A DNA stretch of 48,603 bases from Treponema sp. (GTDB taxonomy: Bacteria; Spirochaetota; Spirochaetia; Treponematales; Breznakiellaceae): assembly GCA_031265435.1 (NCBI GenBank), contig JAISCR010000203.1:1-48603 (forward strand). The letters run 5' to 3'. Below the pieces are notes generated by a model. That model saw only the letters and a program-made list of their open reading frames with translations. It ran no database searches and was not told where the DNA came from. The translations under genes and the position numbers were made by a program. Positions 16,538 through 24,254 of the stretch are shown piece after piece. Position 1 is the first letter of the stretch. The number at the start of each line of letters is the position of its first letter.

Positions 16538-16610
16538 GCCAAGATAGCTCAGTCGGTAGAGCGGTACACTCGTAATGTACAGGTCTGGAGTTCGATTCTC
16601 CATCTTGGCT
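16538..16610 (+). tRNA. tRNA-Thr (anticodon CGU)
   Basis: The 73-nt sequence folds as a full cloverleaf. The acceptor stem is GCCAAGA/TCTTGGC with discriminator T, the D arm GCTC-AGTCGGTA-GAGC, the anticodon arm GTACA-CTCGTAA-TGTAC with anticodon CGT, and the T arm TGGAG-TTCGATT-CTCCA. CCA is not encoded. It reads ACG codons. An inverted-repeat element begins about 14 nt downstream and an AT-rich repair operon follows, so the locus may be an integration hot spot. I found no second copy of the tRNA 3' end that would mark an attachment-site duplication. Confidence 0.96.
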
Positions 16611-16623
16611 GTAGTACTCTGTA

Positions 16624-16677
16624 AAGCGGCATACTTTGAAGAAAAAATTTACCACGAGGTCGAAAAAGTCGAAGAAG
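16624..16677 (+). repeat. Interspersed repeat copy, also the left arm of the structured element
   Basis: This 54-nt sequence is about 85 percent identical by eye to the reverse complement of 702-756. Its last 26 nt (CCACGAGGTCGAAAAAGTCG then AAGAAG, 16652-16677) are repeated in inverted form at 16816-16838 and resemble 39719-39746. Confidence 0.7.
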
Positions 16678-16838
16678 TACACCCCCAAAAAGCATGCGTG
16701 AGCATGTTGAGATGATGAAAGCCTCCCTCGCGCAAGCGAGTTGTGGGAGCCCCCATAAAGGCCACAGTACCGGGTAAATGTTTTAGGGCGTAGAGAACGA
16801 GACTTTGTACCGGAACTTATTCGACTTTTTCGACGTGG
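16652..16838. other. Structured element bounded by inverted repeats, possible RNA gene or mobile-element relic
   Basis: Arms at 16652-16677 and 16816-16838 are inverted copies (CCACG..TCGAAAAAGTCGAA.AAG) differing by a 3-nt gap and one base. Between them lies CATGC-GTGA-GCATG (16693-16706) and CTCGC-GCAA-GCGAG (16727-16740). Both are 5-bp stems closed by GNRA tetraloops, and the second is nested in CTCC/GGAG. GTACCGG occurs twice (16767-16773 and 16807-16813). GNRA loops are hallmarks of folded RNA. No reading frame of note is present. A group II intron domain I relic is conceivable but none of the diagnostic ends is seen. The 16611-17112 gap contains this element plus a 3' flank (16839-16930) shared with 702-800; beyond 16930 I see nothing definite. 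Confidence 0.5.
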
Positions 16839-17112
16839 CGGTTAAGAATTCTTCCAAAACACGATAGTTTTGACGAAAACCGCTTCACGGTTTTGTCCTG
16901 GAACATGAAGGTTACATGACGCTGCCCCGGAAGGAACGGCTTGCGAAACGGCGTGAAAAGCTGCATACTGCATATATCAACCGGTGGGCATTTCGGGGAA
17001 ACCGGGAGGCGGGTTCAACAAATTTGTCAGAATAATATAAAATTTGAATGTCCAAAAAGAGGAAGAAATTTTCCCAAAAGATATGTATGGTTGCATAAAA
17101 GGAACTGTTATT

Positions 17113-17763
17113 TTGTTTTTTCGATATGGTGAAATAGAAATAGATTATTTGAAAAGCAGAGATAAAATACTCGGTAATGCCATTGACAGAATTGGACGCA
17201 TAAAAAGGACGGTAGATACCGATTTGTTCTCATCTATAATACACCATATTATTGGGCAGCAGATTTCGACAGCGGCACAAACGACGATATGGAAAAGAAT
17301 GAATAACGGGTTGGAAGCAATTACAATAGATGTTATTTGTGATTTAAGTGTCGATGAAATACAAAATTTTGGAATGACTTTCAGGAAAGCGGAATACATT
17401 AAAGATTTTGCTTACAAAATTAAATGCAGGGAATTAAATATAGACAGGCTGAAAAATAAATCTGACAATGAAGTAATTGAAGAATTGTCTAAACTGAAAG
17501 GAATTGGTCAATGGACGGCGGAAATGATAATGATATTCTGTTTACAAAGGCCCGATATTCTCAGTTACAACGATCTTGCAATTCACCGGGGATTGCGTAT
17601 GTTGTATCATCACAGGGATATAAGCAGGAAAATGTTTGAAAGGTACAGGCGCAGATACAGCCCATACTGTACCGTTGCGAGTCTTTACCTTTGGGCGGTT
17701 GCCGCGGGAACAATTGAGGGAATGAAAGATTACGCTCCAAAGAAAAAAGCGGGAATAAAATGA
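17113..17763 (+). CDS. alkA: DNA-3-methyladenine glycosylase II, AlkA-like
   Basis: This base-excision enzyme removes alkylated purines. The helix-hairpin-helix with Gly/Pro/Asp loop is clear: ELSKLKGIGQWTAEMIMIF followed by the catalytic Asp in ILSYNDLAIHRGLRML. FSSIIHHIIGQQISTAAQ is the family's helical core. The frame is open from TTG 17044, with an ATG at 17083. I prefer TTG 17113 (AAAAGGA 9 nt upstream), which gives the common start MFFRYGEIEIDYLKSRD and 216 residues; the start is uncertain. Its TGA overlaps the adaA ATG (ATGA). It is clearly more AT-rich than the metabolic genes around it, suggesting transfer as a three-gene repair unit. Confidence 0.88.
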   Translation: MFFRYGEIEIDYLKSRDKILGNAIDRIGRIKRTVDTDLFSSIIHHIIGQQISTAAQTTIWKRMNNGLEAITIDVICDLSVDEIQNFGMTFRKAEYIKDFAYKIKCRELNIDRLKNKSDNEVIEELSKLKGIGQWTAEMIMIFCLQRPDILSYNDLAIHRGLRMLYHHRDISRKMFERYRRRYSPYCTVASLYLWAVAAGTIEGMKDYAPKKKAGIK

Positions 17764-18359
17764 CTGATGATCAGAAATGGCAGGCTGTATTGAAAAATGA
17801 CGAACGCTATGACGGTCTGTTTTTCTATGGGGTAAAATCAACAAAAATATTTTGCCGGCCATCCTGCAAATCAAAACCGCCCCTTAAAAAGAATGTTCTG
17901 TATTTTGAAACGGCGAAACAGGCGGAACACTCGGGGCACCGTCCATGCAAACGATGCCGGCCCGATCTCCTGGAATATCAGCCAATCAAGGATATTGCCG
18001 GCAAAGTAAAATTACTGCTTGACAACTATTTTATTCACCAAAAAGAACTAACTAAAAGAATCGGACAGATTGGCCTGACGCATCATCGCCTGGTAAATAT
18101 ATTCAAAAAATATTACAATGTTACACCGAAAAAATATTGTGACGGTTTGAGACTTGAAGAGGCAAAGAAAAAACTCATAACGACCAATGATACCATTATA
18201 GATATTGCGTACAGCGCCGGATTTCAAAGTTTGTCTGCGTTTTATTCCTTCTTCAGGAAAAATATGAACGTTTCCCCGTCAAAATACCGAAAGGAGAAAA
18301 ATCATGGAATATATTCAAAAAATCAGGTCCCCGGTTGGGATGCTTACCGTATCAAGTGA
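17760..18359 (+). CDS. adaA: AdaA-type methylphosphotriester-sensing transcription factor
   Basis: The product has 199 residues. The N-terminal Ada zinc domain has cysteines 32, 36, 63 and 66 (FCRPSC and PCKRC); in E. coli Ada the first of these (Cys38) accepts a methyl group from DNA phosphotriesters and switches on DNA binding. The C-terminal half is an AraC-type double helix-turn-helix (IDIAYSAGFQSLSAFYSFFR, then NVSPSKYRKE). Unlike E. coli Ada, the O6-methylguanine transferase domain is a separate gene that begins 56 nt before this gene ends, as in Bacillus adaA-adaB. It most likely activates its own operon after alkylation damage. AT-rich, like its two neighbours. Confidence 0.93.
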   Translation: MTDDQKWQAVLKNDERYDGLFFYGVKSTKIFCRPSCKSKPPLKKNVLYFETAKQAEHSGHRPCKRCRPDLLEYQPIKDIAGKVKLLLDNYFIHQKELTKRIGQIGLTHHRLVNIFKKYYNVTPKKYCDGLRLEEAKKKLITTNDTIIDIAYSAGFQSLSAFYSFFRKNMNVSPSKYRKEKNHGIYSKNQVPGWDAYRIK

Positions 18360-18810
18360 TGGTAAAAATATTTGCGGGCTCTGGATTGAAGGCCAAAAAT
18401 ATTTTGCAAAAACACTGGAAAAGGATGTTTTGGAACAAAATCTGCCCATATTTGGAAAAGTTCAGAAATGGCTCGATATTTATTTTTCAGGAGAAGAACC
18501 GGATTTTATGCCGCCGCTTATGCCTAAAGGAAGCCCTTTTCAAAAATCGGTATGGGCCAATCTTTCTAAAATTCCCTGCGGGAAAACCACCAGTTACGGG
18601 GAACTTGCGAAACAATTTGAATTGGATAATAAGGGAAGGCGCACATCCGCACGAGCAATTGGCGGTGCGGTAGGCCATAATCCCATTTCTATTTTAATTC
18701 CCTGTCATCGTGTAATAGGCAAAAACGGCAATCTTACGGGGTATGCGGGCGGCATTGCGGTAAAAATAAAACTCCTGGAACTGGAAGGTATTACTTTAGA
18801 TTTTCGATAA
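18304..18810 (+). CDS. ogt: Methylated-DNA-protein-cysteine methyltransferase (AdaB/Ogt)
   Basis: This suicide repair protein takes the methyl group from O6-methylguanine. The 168-residue product carries the active-site PCHRVIG motif (Cys134) preceded by the helix-turn-helix RTSARAIGGAVGHNPIS, and ends normally after YAGG. ATG 18304 has AAAGGAG 7 nt upstream. The long 56-nt overlap with adaA implies coupled translation. With alkA and adaA it makes a complete adaptive response: sensor, direct reversal and base excision. Confidence 0.93.
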   Translation: MEYIQKIRSPVGMLTVSSDGKNICGLWIEGQKYFAKTLEKDVLEQNLPIFGKVQKWLDIYFSGEEPDFMPPLMPKGSPFQKSVWANLSKIPCGKTTSYGELAKQFELDNKGRRTSARAIGGAVGHNPISILIPCHRVIGKNGNLTGYAGGIAVKIKLLELEGITLDFR

Positions 18811-18824
18811 TCCATTTCCCTTCG

Positions 18825-18853
18825 TTGACAAATGGAGAGTTGCCGCTTAAAAT
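18825..18853 (+). promoter_or_regulatory. Promoter of the LacI-family gene
   Basis: TTGACA (18825-18830) and TAAAAT (18848-18853) are separated by exactly 17 nt, directly after the ogt stop. The predicted start is near 18860. A LacI-type operator in this interval would allow autoregulation, but no convincing palindrome was seen. Confidence 0.7.
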
Positions 18854-18876
18854 AGCGAAGGGAAGGAGAGGCCGGG

Positions 18877-19929
18877 GTGAAAGGTATTGACGCTTCAGAA
18901 ATAGCCCATCTTGCGGGAGTTTCCAGGGCAACGGTAAGCAGGGTTATCAATGATTACGCCTATGTGAAGCCGGCAACCCGGGAGAGAGTCCTCAGGATCA
19001 TAGAACAACATTCCTATTCTCCCCATTTTTCCGCCCAGATTCTGGCAGGCAAGCGATCCAATACCATCGGGTTCTTTTTTGCGGCCAATACGGGGAACCG
19101 CAGCCGTCTGGAAGACACTCATGTGAATTTCATGATCCGCCAGGTAATCAATACCGCCATGTCGGCAGGTTACTATGTACTGGCTTCCCAGGTAGCCGAT
19201 CTGAACAATCCTGCGGTGATGAAGCGGATCGGCGATATGTTTGCCCAGTCACGGGTGGACGGCGGTGTCTTTGTCGGCTTCCCCAACGAATGCTGCCTCA
19301 TCGAGGATCTCATAGGCCGGGGTTTTCCCATCGGTATATTTGAACAGCGTCTTGATAAAAAGCCGGAACCGAACCGCATAGTGGTCAATCTGGATCACAT
19401 GGGTATCGCCGAAATGGTGAAGTATGTTACCGCCGCCGGGCACAGGAATCTGATATACGCCGGCCCCGACATGAATTTCCGTCAGGGGGTGGAGAACTAT
19501 AAAATTTTTCGGGAAACGGCGGAACTCTGCGGTATAAGTCCCCGGGAAGACAGTATTCTTGAGGTGAGGACCCTTTCAAGCGATGCCGCGGGAGAAGCGA
19601 TGGAACAGTTTCTGAAAGAGGGGAAAGCTCTGCCCGGCTGCATTATCGGCGCCAACGATCTTGTCGCGCTGGGGATCATAGAAACACTGCGGTGTCATGG
19701 TTTCCGGGTTCCTGAGGATGTGTCCGTGGTCGGCTCGGATGATATTCTGATCAGCCAGTTTGTTAATCCCCCGCTTACAACCGTACATTACGATTTTGAT
19801 GCGATGCTGGAGACTCTTACGTCCAAGGTGATAAATTTTGTGGAGCATCCCTTTGAAAAGCAGTATAAAGGTGTCTGGCCCGGCAGAATCGTGATCCGTT
19901 CTTCCTGTATCGCGGCAAAGGCTATATAG
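18877..19929 (+). CDS. LacI-family transcriptional regulator
   Basis: The product has 350 residues. The N-terminal helix-turn-helix and hinge are typical: IAHLAGVSRATVSRVINDYA at about residues 7-26, and ILAGKRSNTIGFFF before the sugar-binding domain. The effector domain resembles a periplasmic sugar-binding protein, with GCIIGANDLVALGIIETLR and VPEDVSVVGSDDILISQFVN near the C-terminus. GTG 18877 is preceded by AAGGAGAGG. Hairpins follow its stop, then a VOC protein and a GH1 beta-glucosidase on the same strand. It likely regulates beta-glucoside use in response to a sugar, and possibly itself. Confidence 0.92.
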   Translation: MKGIDASEIAHLAGVSRATVSRVINDYAYVKPATRERVLRIIEQHSYSPHFSAQILAGKRSNTIGFFFAANTGNRSRLEDTHVNFMIRQVINTAMSAGYYVLASQVADLNNPAVMKRIGDMFAQSRVDGGVFVGFPNECCLIEDLIGRGFPIGIFEQRLDKKPEPNRIVVNLDHMGIAEMVKYVTAAGHRNLIYAGPDMNFRQGVENYKIFRETAELCGISPREDSILEVRTLSSDAAGEAMEQFLKEGKALPGCIIGANDLVALGIIETLRCHGFRVPEDVSVVGSDDILISQFVNPPLTTVHYDFDAMLETLTSKVINFVEHPFEKQYKGVWPGRIVIRSSCIAAKAI

Positions 19930-20009
19930 AGTCTGTCTATAATGTAGACACATTATAGACAGACTACCTTAAAATGATCTGTCCGCAAAGTAACCGACTT
20001 TGTGGACAG
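19930..20009. repeat. Two palindromes of the GTCTGTC family after the LacI gene
   Basis: AGTCTGTCTATAATGT (19930-19945), loop AGAC, and ACATTATAGACAGACT (19950-19965) form a perfect 16-bp inverted repeat directly after the stop codon. CTGTCCGCAAAGT (19979-19991), a 5-nt loop and ACTTTGTGGACAG (19997-20009) form a second one with a single G-U pair. They resemble 15580-15632. They can act as terminators in RNA but lack T-runs. Confidence 0.75.
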
Positions 20010-20073
20010 ACACTGTATAGTGGAAATTTTTTAGCCGTTGGCTGAAATCAGATTCAATATTTTGGAGGATTCT

Positions 20074-20541
20074 ATGGCAGGTGTAATTGGAACCCATGTG
20101 GTAACCCAGGTCGCTTTCGTTGTAAAAGACGTAGAAAAGACAAAGGAGAAGTTTGCGGAATTTTTCGGCGTTTCCACGCCGCCCACCGTTGACAGCGGCA
20201 AATACGAAGTTACAAAGACGGTAGTGGACGGGAAGCCCGCCCCGGATGCCGGATGTCTCATGGCCTTTTTCGATGTAGGGCCCGGACTGCAGATGGAACT
20301 CATTCAGCCTAACGGCCACAAGAGTACATGGCAGGACTTTCTCGATCAACACGGCGAGGGGATTCATCATATCGCCTTTGGAATAAACGGTATGGACAAG
20401 GTGATCGAGGCTGCCGGGAAATGGGGCCTTACCTGTGTGCAGCGCGGCAAATACGGCGATGCTTCGGGTGAATATGCCTATCTGGATGCGGGCAAGGATC
20501 TTAAGTGTATCGTTGAACTGCTTGAAAGCTATAAAAAGTAG
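20074..20541 (+). CDS. VOC-superfamily (glyoxalase/epimerase-fold) protein
   Basis: The product has 155 residues from ATG 20074, with GGAGG 6 nt upstream; the frame's earlier opening at 20038 lacks a ribosome binding site. Paired beta-alpha-beta-beta-beta modules are suggested by HVVTQVAFVVKDVEKTKEKF at the start and GEGIHHIAFGINGMDKV in the second half, ending with CIVELLESYKK. The fold is that of glyoxalase I and methylmalonyl-CoA epimerase. Of the usual metal ligands, the His of the second module (IHHIAF) and final Glu (VELLE) are present, but the first position appears to be Gln. It sits 12 nt before the GH1 gene, so a role in sugar metabolism is likely. Reaction unknown. Confidence 0.82.
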   Translation: MAGVIGTHVVTQVAFVVKDVEKTKEKFAEFFGVSTPPTVDSGKYEVTKTVVDGKPAPDAGCLMAFFDVGPGLQMELIQPNGHKSTWQDFLDQHGEGIHHIAFGINGMDKVIEAAGKWGLTCVQRGKYGDASGEYAYLDAGKDLKCIVELLESYKK

Positions 20542-20553
20542 GCGGGGTGGAAT

Positions 20554-21906
20554 ATGGGCTTTAGAAAAGATTTTATGTGGGGAGGCGCCGGCGCTTCCTA
20601 TCAGGTTGAAGGAGCCGCGTATGAAGACGGCAAGGGGCCTTCGGTTTGGGATATGTTTGTCAAACAGGAAGGAAGGGTCATAAACGGCAGTACCGGAGAG
20701 GCGGCCTGCGATCACTATCACCTCTACCAGAAAGATGTGGATATAATGAAGGAGATTGGGTACAAGGCTTACCGTTTCTCGATCTCATGGCCCAGGATAA
20801 TTCCGGAAGGCACAGGCGGGGTAAACGAAAAGGGCCTGGATTTTTATGACCGGCTTGTGGACAGCGTCATCAAGGCGGGGATCGTTCCCTATGCGACGCT
20901 TTTCCATTGGGATTATCCCTATGAACTTTTCCGCAGGGGCGGCTGGCTCAATCCGGACAGTCCCAAATGGTACGCCGACTATGCGGCGCTTGTGGCCAGG
21001 CGTCTCGGGGACAGGATCAAGAACTTCATTACCTTTAATGAGCCCCAGTGTTTCATCGGCATTTCCTACGACAGGACGGAGCATGCTCCCGGAATACATT
21101 TTCCCATCTGGGATACCCTGCTCATGGCTCACCGGGTACTTTTGGGCCACGGTCTGGGTGTGCAGGCGATACGGGCGGCTGTTCCCGGCGCGCAGGTCGG
21201 TTATGCGCCTACCGGAAGCGCCCATTACCCCGTCTCCGAAAGCGGCGAAGACCGGGAGGCGGCGCGGAAAGCTTACTTTGACGTGAGCGCCGATAACCCG
21301 CTCTGGTCGGTGTCCCTCTGGAGCGATCCTGTCCTTCTGGGTAAATATCCGGATGAAGCGTTTCAGCGTCTCGGAGACAAGATGCCGAAGATCGGGGCGG
21401 ATGATATGAAGATCATCTGTCAGCCTCTGGACTTTTTGGGACAGAATATCTACAACGGCGCTCCGGTTAAATCCGACGGCAAAGGCGGCTATGAGTTTGT
21501 TCCCCGTAAGGCAGGTTATGACATTACCGCCGCCAAGTGGCCGGTGGAACCCAACGCTCTCTACTGGGGGCCTGCATTCCTCTGGGAACGCTACAGGAAA
21601 CCCGTCTACATTACCGAGAACGGCCTCTCCTGCGCGGATTGGGTATCCCTGGACGGCAAGATTCATGATCCGGGAAGGATCGACTTTCTCCACCGTTACC
21701 TCAAATGCCTGCGCAAAGCAGCCGAAGACGGCGTGGATATTCGGGGCTACTTCCACTGGTGCGTTACCGATAACTTTGAATGGGCCAAAGGCTACACAGA
21801 CCGTTTCGGTATGGTGTACTGCGACTTTGAAACACAGGAACGGATCCTCAAGGATTCGGCCTACTGGTATGCCGAAGTCATAAAGTCCAACGGGGATAAT
21901 TTATAA
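20554..21906 (+). CDS. GH1 family beta-glucosidase
   Basis: The 450-residue product matches the full length of glycoside hydrolase family 1. It starts MGFRKDFMWGGAGASYQVEG, the GH1 N-terminal signature. The acid/base Glu is in FITFNEPQCFIG near residue 166 and the nucleophile Glu in VYITENGLSC near residue 354; the aglycone-region sequence CVTDNFEWAKGYTDRFG follows. No signal peptide, so it is a cytoplasmic enzyme for imported beta-glucosides or phospho-glucosides. ATG 20554 is preceded by GGCGGGG. The LacI regulator upstream probably controls it. No sugar transporter is in the same unit. Confidence 0.94.
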   Translation: MGFRKDFMWGGAGASYQVEGAAYEDGKGPSVWDMFVKQEGRVINGSTGEAACDHYHLYQKDVDIMKEIGYKAYRFSISWPRIIPEGTGGVNEKGLDFYDRLVDSVIKAGIVPYATLFHWDYPYELFRRGGWLNPDSPKWYADYAALVARRLGDRIKNFITFNEPQCFIGISYDRTEHAPGIHFPIWDTLLMAHRVLLGHGLGVQAIRAAVPGAQVGYAPTGSAHYPVSESGEDREAARKAYFDVSADNPLWSVSLWSDPVLLGKYPDEAFQRLGDKMPKIGADDMKIICQPLDFLGQNIYNGAPVKSDGKGGYEFVPRKAGYDITAAKWPVEPNALYWGPAFLWERYRKPVYITENGLSCADWVSLDGKIHDPGRIDFLHRYLKCLRKAAEDGVDIRGYFHWCVTDNFEWAKGYTDRFGMVYCDFETQERILKDSAYWYAEVIKSNGDNL

Positions 21907-21914
21907 CTTACGAG

Positions 21915-22598
21915 TCAACAACTTACGAGTTTCCTGATTTCCGTAAGATCATGTATAACGTAATCGGCGTCCTCTGTAAGATGGGGGATCTTTTTGGGCC
22001 ACAGATCCGAGATGTATTCGGTGCTGAGGACGGTTTTCATTCCGGCAAGCCTGGCTCCGTTCAGTTCACCGTGGCCGCCGTCGCCGCAGTAGAGACAATC
22101 CTCCGCTTCAAGGCCCAACCTCTCCAGCGCAAGGCGATAGATCCGCGGATCCGGTTTGAGGAAGCCCGCATGGCAGGAGAAGATCACCGTATCGAAGCAG
22201 CGGCTAAGCGGGCTTTCGTCCCAGTAGCGTATGTCCATGCCGTCGGCGTTGCTTATAAGGCAGGTCTTTATACCGTTCCGGCGAAATTCCTGAAGGAGGC
22301 TGATATTTTTTTTATCTATTCCCGCCTCTGAATCCGAAAGGCTTCTGCGTATACGGTTCATCCGGGCATCCGCGGCCCGGCGGAGGAGTGCGCTGTCGAA
22401 ATTGTAATCCCGCAGCATCTCCGCAATCTCCTCGTAGGGATCCATGAGGGATGCTGCAAACGTGCCGTAACCGGCAATATTTCTCCCCTCAAATTCTTCC
22501 ATGCTTAAGCTGAGTATGTCATACTCGTTTTCTTTCATCAGGGCACTGCGTCTGGGATTGATGAGGGTATAGAAGAGATCAAATATAAGGGCTTTCAC
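21915..22598 (-). CDS. HAD-superfamily hydrolase
   Basis: The product has about 227 residues from GTG 22598-22596; a GTG at 22634 in the same frame lies upstream but would place the -10 box of the promoter inside the gene. HAD motifs are motif I FDLFYTLINP, motif II LISNADG, motif III lysine in KPDPRIYRLALERLG, and motif IV CGDGGHGELNGARLAG. The residue two after the nucleophilic Asp is Phe (DLF) and not Asp, as in the haloacid-dehalogenase-like branch, so phosphatase activity is not assured. A helical cap lies between motifs I and II. It converges on the GH1 gene; two ACTTACGAGT repeats lie at 21907-21931. Substrate unknown. Confidence 0.82.
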   Translation of the reverse strand: MKALIFDLFYTLINPRRSALMKENEYDILSLSMEEFEGRNIAGYGTFAASLMDPYEEIAEMLRDYNFDSALLRRAADARMNRIRRSLSDSEAGIDKKNISLLQEFRRNGIKTCLISNADGMDIRYWDESPLSRCFDTVIFSCHAGFLKPDPRIYRLALERLGLEAEDCLYCGDGGHGELNGARLAGMKTVLSTEYISDLWPKKIPHLTEDADYVIHDLTEIRKLVSC

Positions 22599-22624
22599 TG
22601 TTGGCTTTTTTTGCTTCCACGGGA

Positions 22625-22652
22625 AGTATAGCACAGACAGGCGGTTTGTGAA
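22625..22652 (-). promoter_or_regulatory. Promoter of the HAD gene
   Basis: On the minus strand TTCACA (22647-22652) and TATACT (22625-22630) are 16 nt apart. Predicted transcription start is near 22618, 20 nt before the GTG start. Confidence 0.5.
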
Positions 22653-22709
22653 AAGAATTCGGGGACAGCGCGAAACCGGGCAGGCTATGTTGTCTGCTTA
22701 AAAATATGT

Positions 22710-22715
22710 TATAGT
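22710..22715 (+). promoter_or_regulatory. -10 box of pyrE, predicting a leaderless transcript
   Basis: TATAGT ends 6 nt before the ATG of pyrE, so a start 7 nt downstream would coincide with the A of ATG. No ribosome binding site lies upstream of that ATG. The -35 region is weak (TTGTCT at 22690-22695 is too close). Confidence 0.4.
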
Positions 22716-22721
22716 AAGCGC

Positions 22722-23309
22722 ATGACTTGTATTGACCTCTTACGGGAATCCGGCGCCATGCTGGAAGGACACTTTCTCCTCTCCTCGGGCCGCCATGCGG
22801 ATCGTTACTTTCAATGCGCCCGCCTCCTGCAGTACCCGGACAAGGCGGCGGCGGCCCTGGCCCCGGTTGTGGAAGCGATTAAGGGGGACCTCTCCAGCGG
22901 CAAACTGCCTCCGATTGACGCAATCGTTGGGCCTGCCATGGGGGGTATCATCGTTGCCTGGGAACTTGGAAGGCAATTGGGGCTCCCCGCCTTCTTTACC
23001 GAAAGGGATGATGCGGGAAAGATGAGTCTGCGCAGGGGATTTGAAATCCGGCAGGGAGAGAAGATCCTCATTGCGGAAGATGTGGTTACCACCGGCAAGT
23101 CCAGCGGGGAAAGCGCCGCGGTGCTGGAAGCGCTTGGAGCGGAGATTGCCGCCCTTGCCTGCCTTGTGGATCGCCGTGCGGAGGGAGTTCCGCTTGACCG
23201 GCCTCTCTACGCGGGGGCAAAGATCGGCGCGGCAAACTGGGAAGCTTCGGACTGCGCCTTATGCAAACAGGGAATCCCCGCGGTCAAACCCGGTTCAAGG
23301 AAAATGTAA
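22722..23309 (+). CDS. pyrE: Orotate phosphoribosyltransferase
   Basis: PyrE joins orotate to PRPP to give orotidine monophosphate, the penultimate step of UMP synthesis. The 195-residue product has the PRPP-binding motif ILIAEDVVTTGKSSGES near residues 116-132 and VGPAMGGIIVAWELGRQLG near 67-85, and starts MTCIDLLRESGAMLEGHFLL with the usual SSGRHADRYFQ. ATG 22722 lacks a ribosome binding site and sits 7 nt after a -10 box. The gene faces the end of the pyr run: its stop lies 27 nt from the pyrD stop. The other UMP genes are therefore transcribed toward it from the opposite strand. Confidence 0.95.
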   Translation: MTCIDLLRESGAMLEGHFLLSSGRHADRYFQCARLLQYPDKAAAALAPVVEAIKGDLSSGKLPPIDAIVGPAMGGIIVAWELGRQLGLPAFFTERDDAGKMSLRRGFEIRQGEKILIAEDVVTTGKSSGESAAVLEALGAEIAALACLVDRRAEGVPLDRPLYAGAKIGAANWEASDCALCKQGIPAVKPGSRKM

Positions 23310-23336
23310 AGTTTTTCTCTACCCGATGGACAGACA

Positions 23337-24254
23337 CTATCTGATGGGCAGTTCCCCAATCGAATGAAAGTCATGCTTTACCATGTACTCTTCAATGCCG
23401 CCGATTATTTCGATCATTGTTGCGGGGTGGACAAAGGTAGCTGAGCCAACCTGTATTGCGGAGGCTCCGGCCAGAAGGAATTCCAGCGCGTCAACGGAAG
23501 CGGAGATGCCTCCCATGCCCACAATGGCTGCGGAGGGGAAGGCTTCCCTGAGTTCCCAGACCATGCGGAGGGCGATGGGCCTTATTGCCGGTCCTGAGAG
23601 ACCCGCGCTGATGTTTTCAAAAACAGGTTTCCTTGTATGAATGTCAATTGCCAGGGCCTTGAAGGTATTCACCAGAGAGAGGGCATCGGCCCCCGCATTG
23701 ACGCAGGCGCGGGCAAGGGCGACTAAATCCGGGGCATTGGGAGAGAGTTTGACCATGAGCGGTTTATGGGAGAGGACTCTCCGTACAGGCTCCGTAACGC
23801 TGAGGGCGGCTTCAGGATCCAGGCCGAAGCTCATGCCTCCGGCCTTTACATTGGGGCAGGAGATGTTGAGTTCGATCATGTCCACGCCGCTTGCGTCCAG
23901 CAGCCTTGCCCCTTCGGTGTATTCTTCTATGCTTGAACCTGAAAGGTTGGCGATTACCGCCGGGCCCAGGCTCCTCAGCCTGGGCAATTCCTTTTCAAGA
24001 AAAACTTCCAGTCCGGGATTTTCAAGGCCTATTGAGTTCATGAGTCCGGCAGGGGTTTCATGGAGCCTCACGCCCCTGTTTCCCGCCCTCGGCATGAGGG
24101 TGAGGCCCTTGGTACAGATGCCTCCCAGCTTCCTGACGTCAATGATCGAAGCGTATTCGCTGCCGTAACCGAAAGTTCCTGACGCCGCAATGACAGGATT
24201 TTTGAAATTGACTCCGGCAATGACAAGCGAAAGATCCGGCTTGGTGTTATTCAT
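23337..24254 (-). CDS. pyrD: Dihydroorotate dehydrogenase B, catalytic subunit
   Basis: This is the FMN-containing class 1B enzyme that oxidises dihydroorotate to orotate and passes electrons to PyrK and NAD. The 305-residue product has GVNFKNPVIAASGTFGYG near the start, the class 1 active-site Cys in MIELNISCPNVKAGG, KLSPNAPDLVALARA, and the FMN-phosphate loop VGMGGISASVDALEFLLAGA near the end. ATG 24254-24252 overlaps the last 8 nt of pyrK. The longer frame to 24296 is only pyrK in another frame. It is the last gene of the minus-strand run. Confidence 0.95.
   Translation of the reverse strand: MNNTKPDLSLVIAGVNFKNPVIAASGTFGYGSEYASIIDVRKLGGICTKGLTLMPRAGNRGVRLHETPAGLMNSIGLENPGLEVFLEKELPRLRSLGPAVIANLSGSSIEEYTEGARLLDASGVDMIELNISCPNVKAGGMSFGLDPEAALSVTEPVRRVLSHKPLMVKLSPNAPDLVALARACVNAGADALSLVNTFKALAIDIHTRKPVFENISAGLSGPAIRPIALRMVWELREAFPSAAIVGMGGISASVDALEFLLAGASAIQVGSATFVHPATMIEIIGGIEEYMVKHDFHSIGELPIR

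Noticed and set aside
16496..16603. N-terminal extension of the sugar epimerase
   Set aside because: It is antisense to the tRNA-Thr gene; the family's usual N-terminus begins at ATG 16495.
16652..16930. Complete group II intron
   Set aside because: No 5' GUGYG boundary, no recognisable domain V and no intron-encoded protein; only the hairpin-rich look is similar.
16538..18820. Integrative element bounded by tRNA-Thr attachment sites
   Set aside because: No second copy of the tRNA 3' end and no integrase gene could be found in the following sequence.
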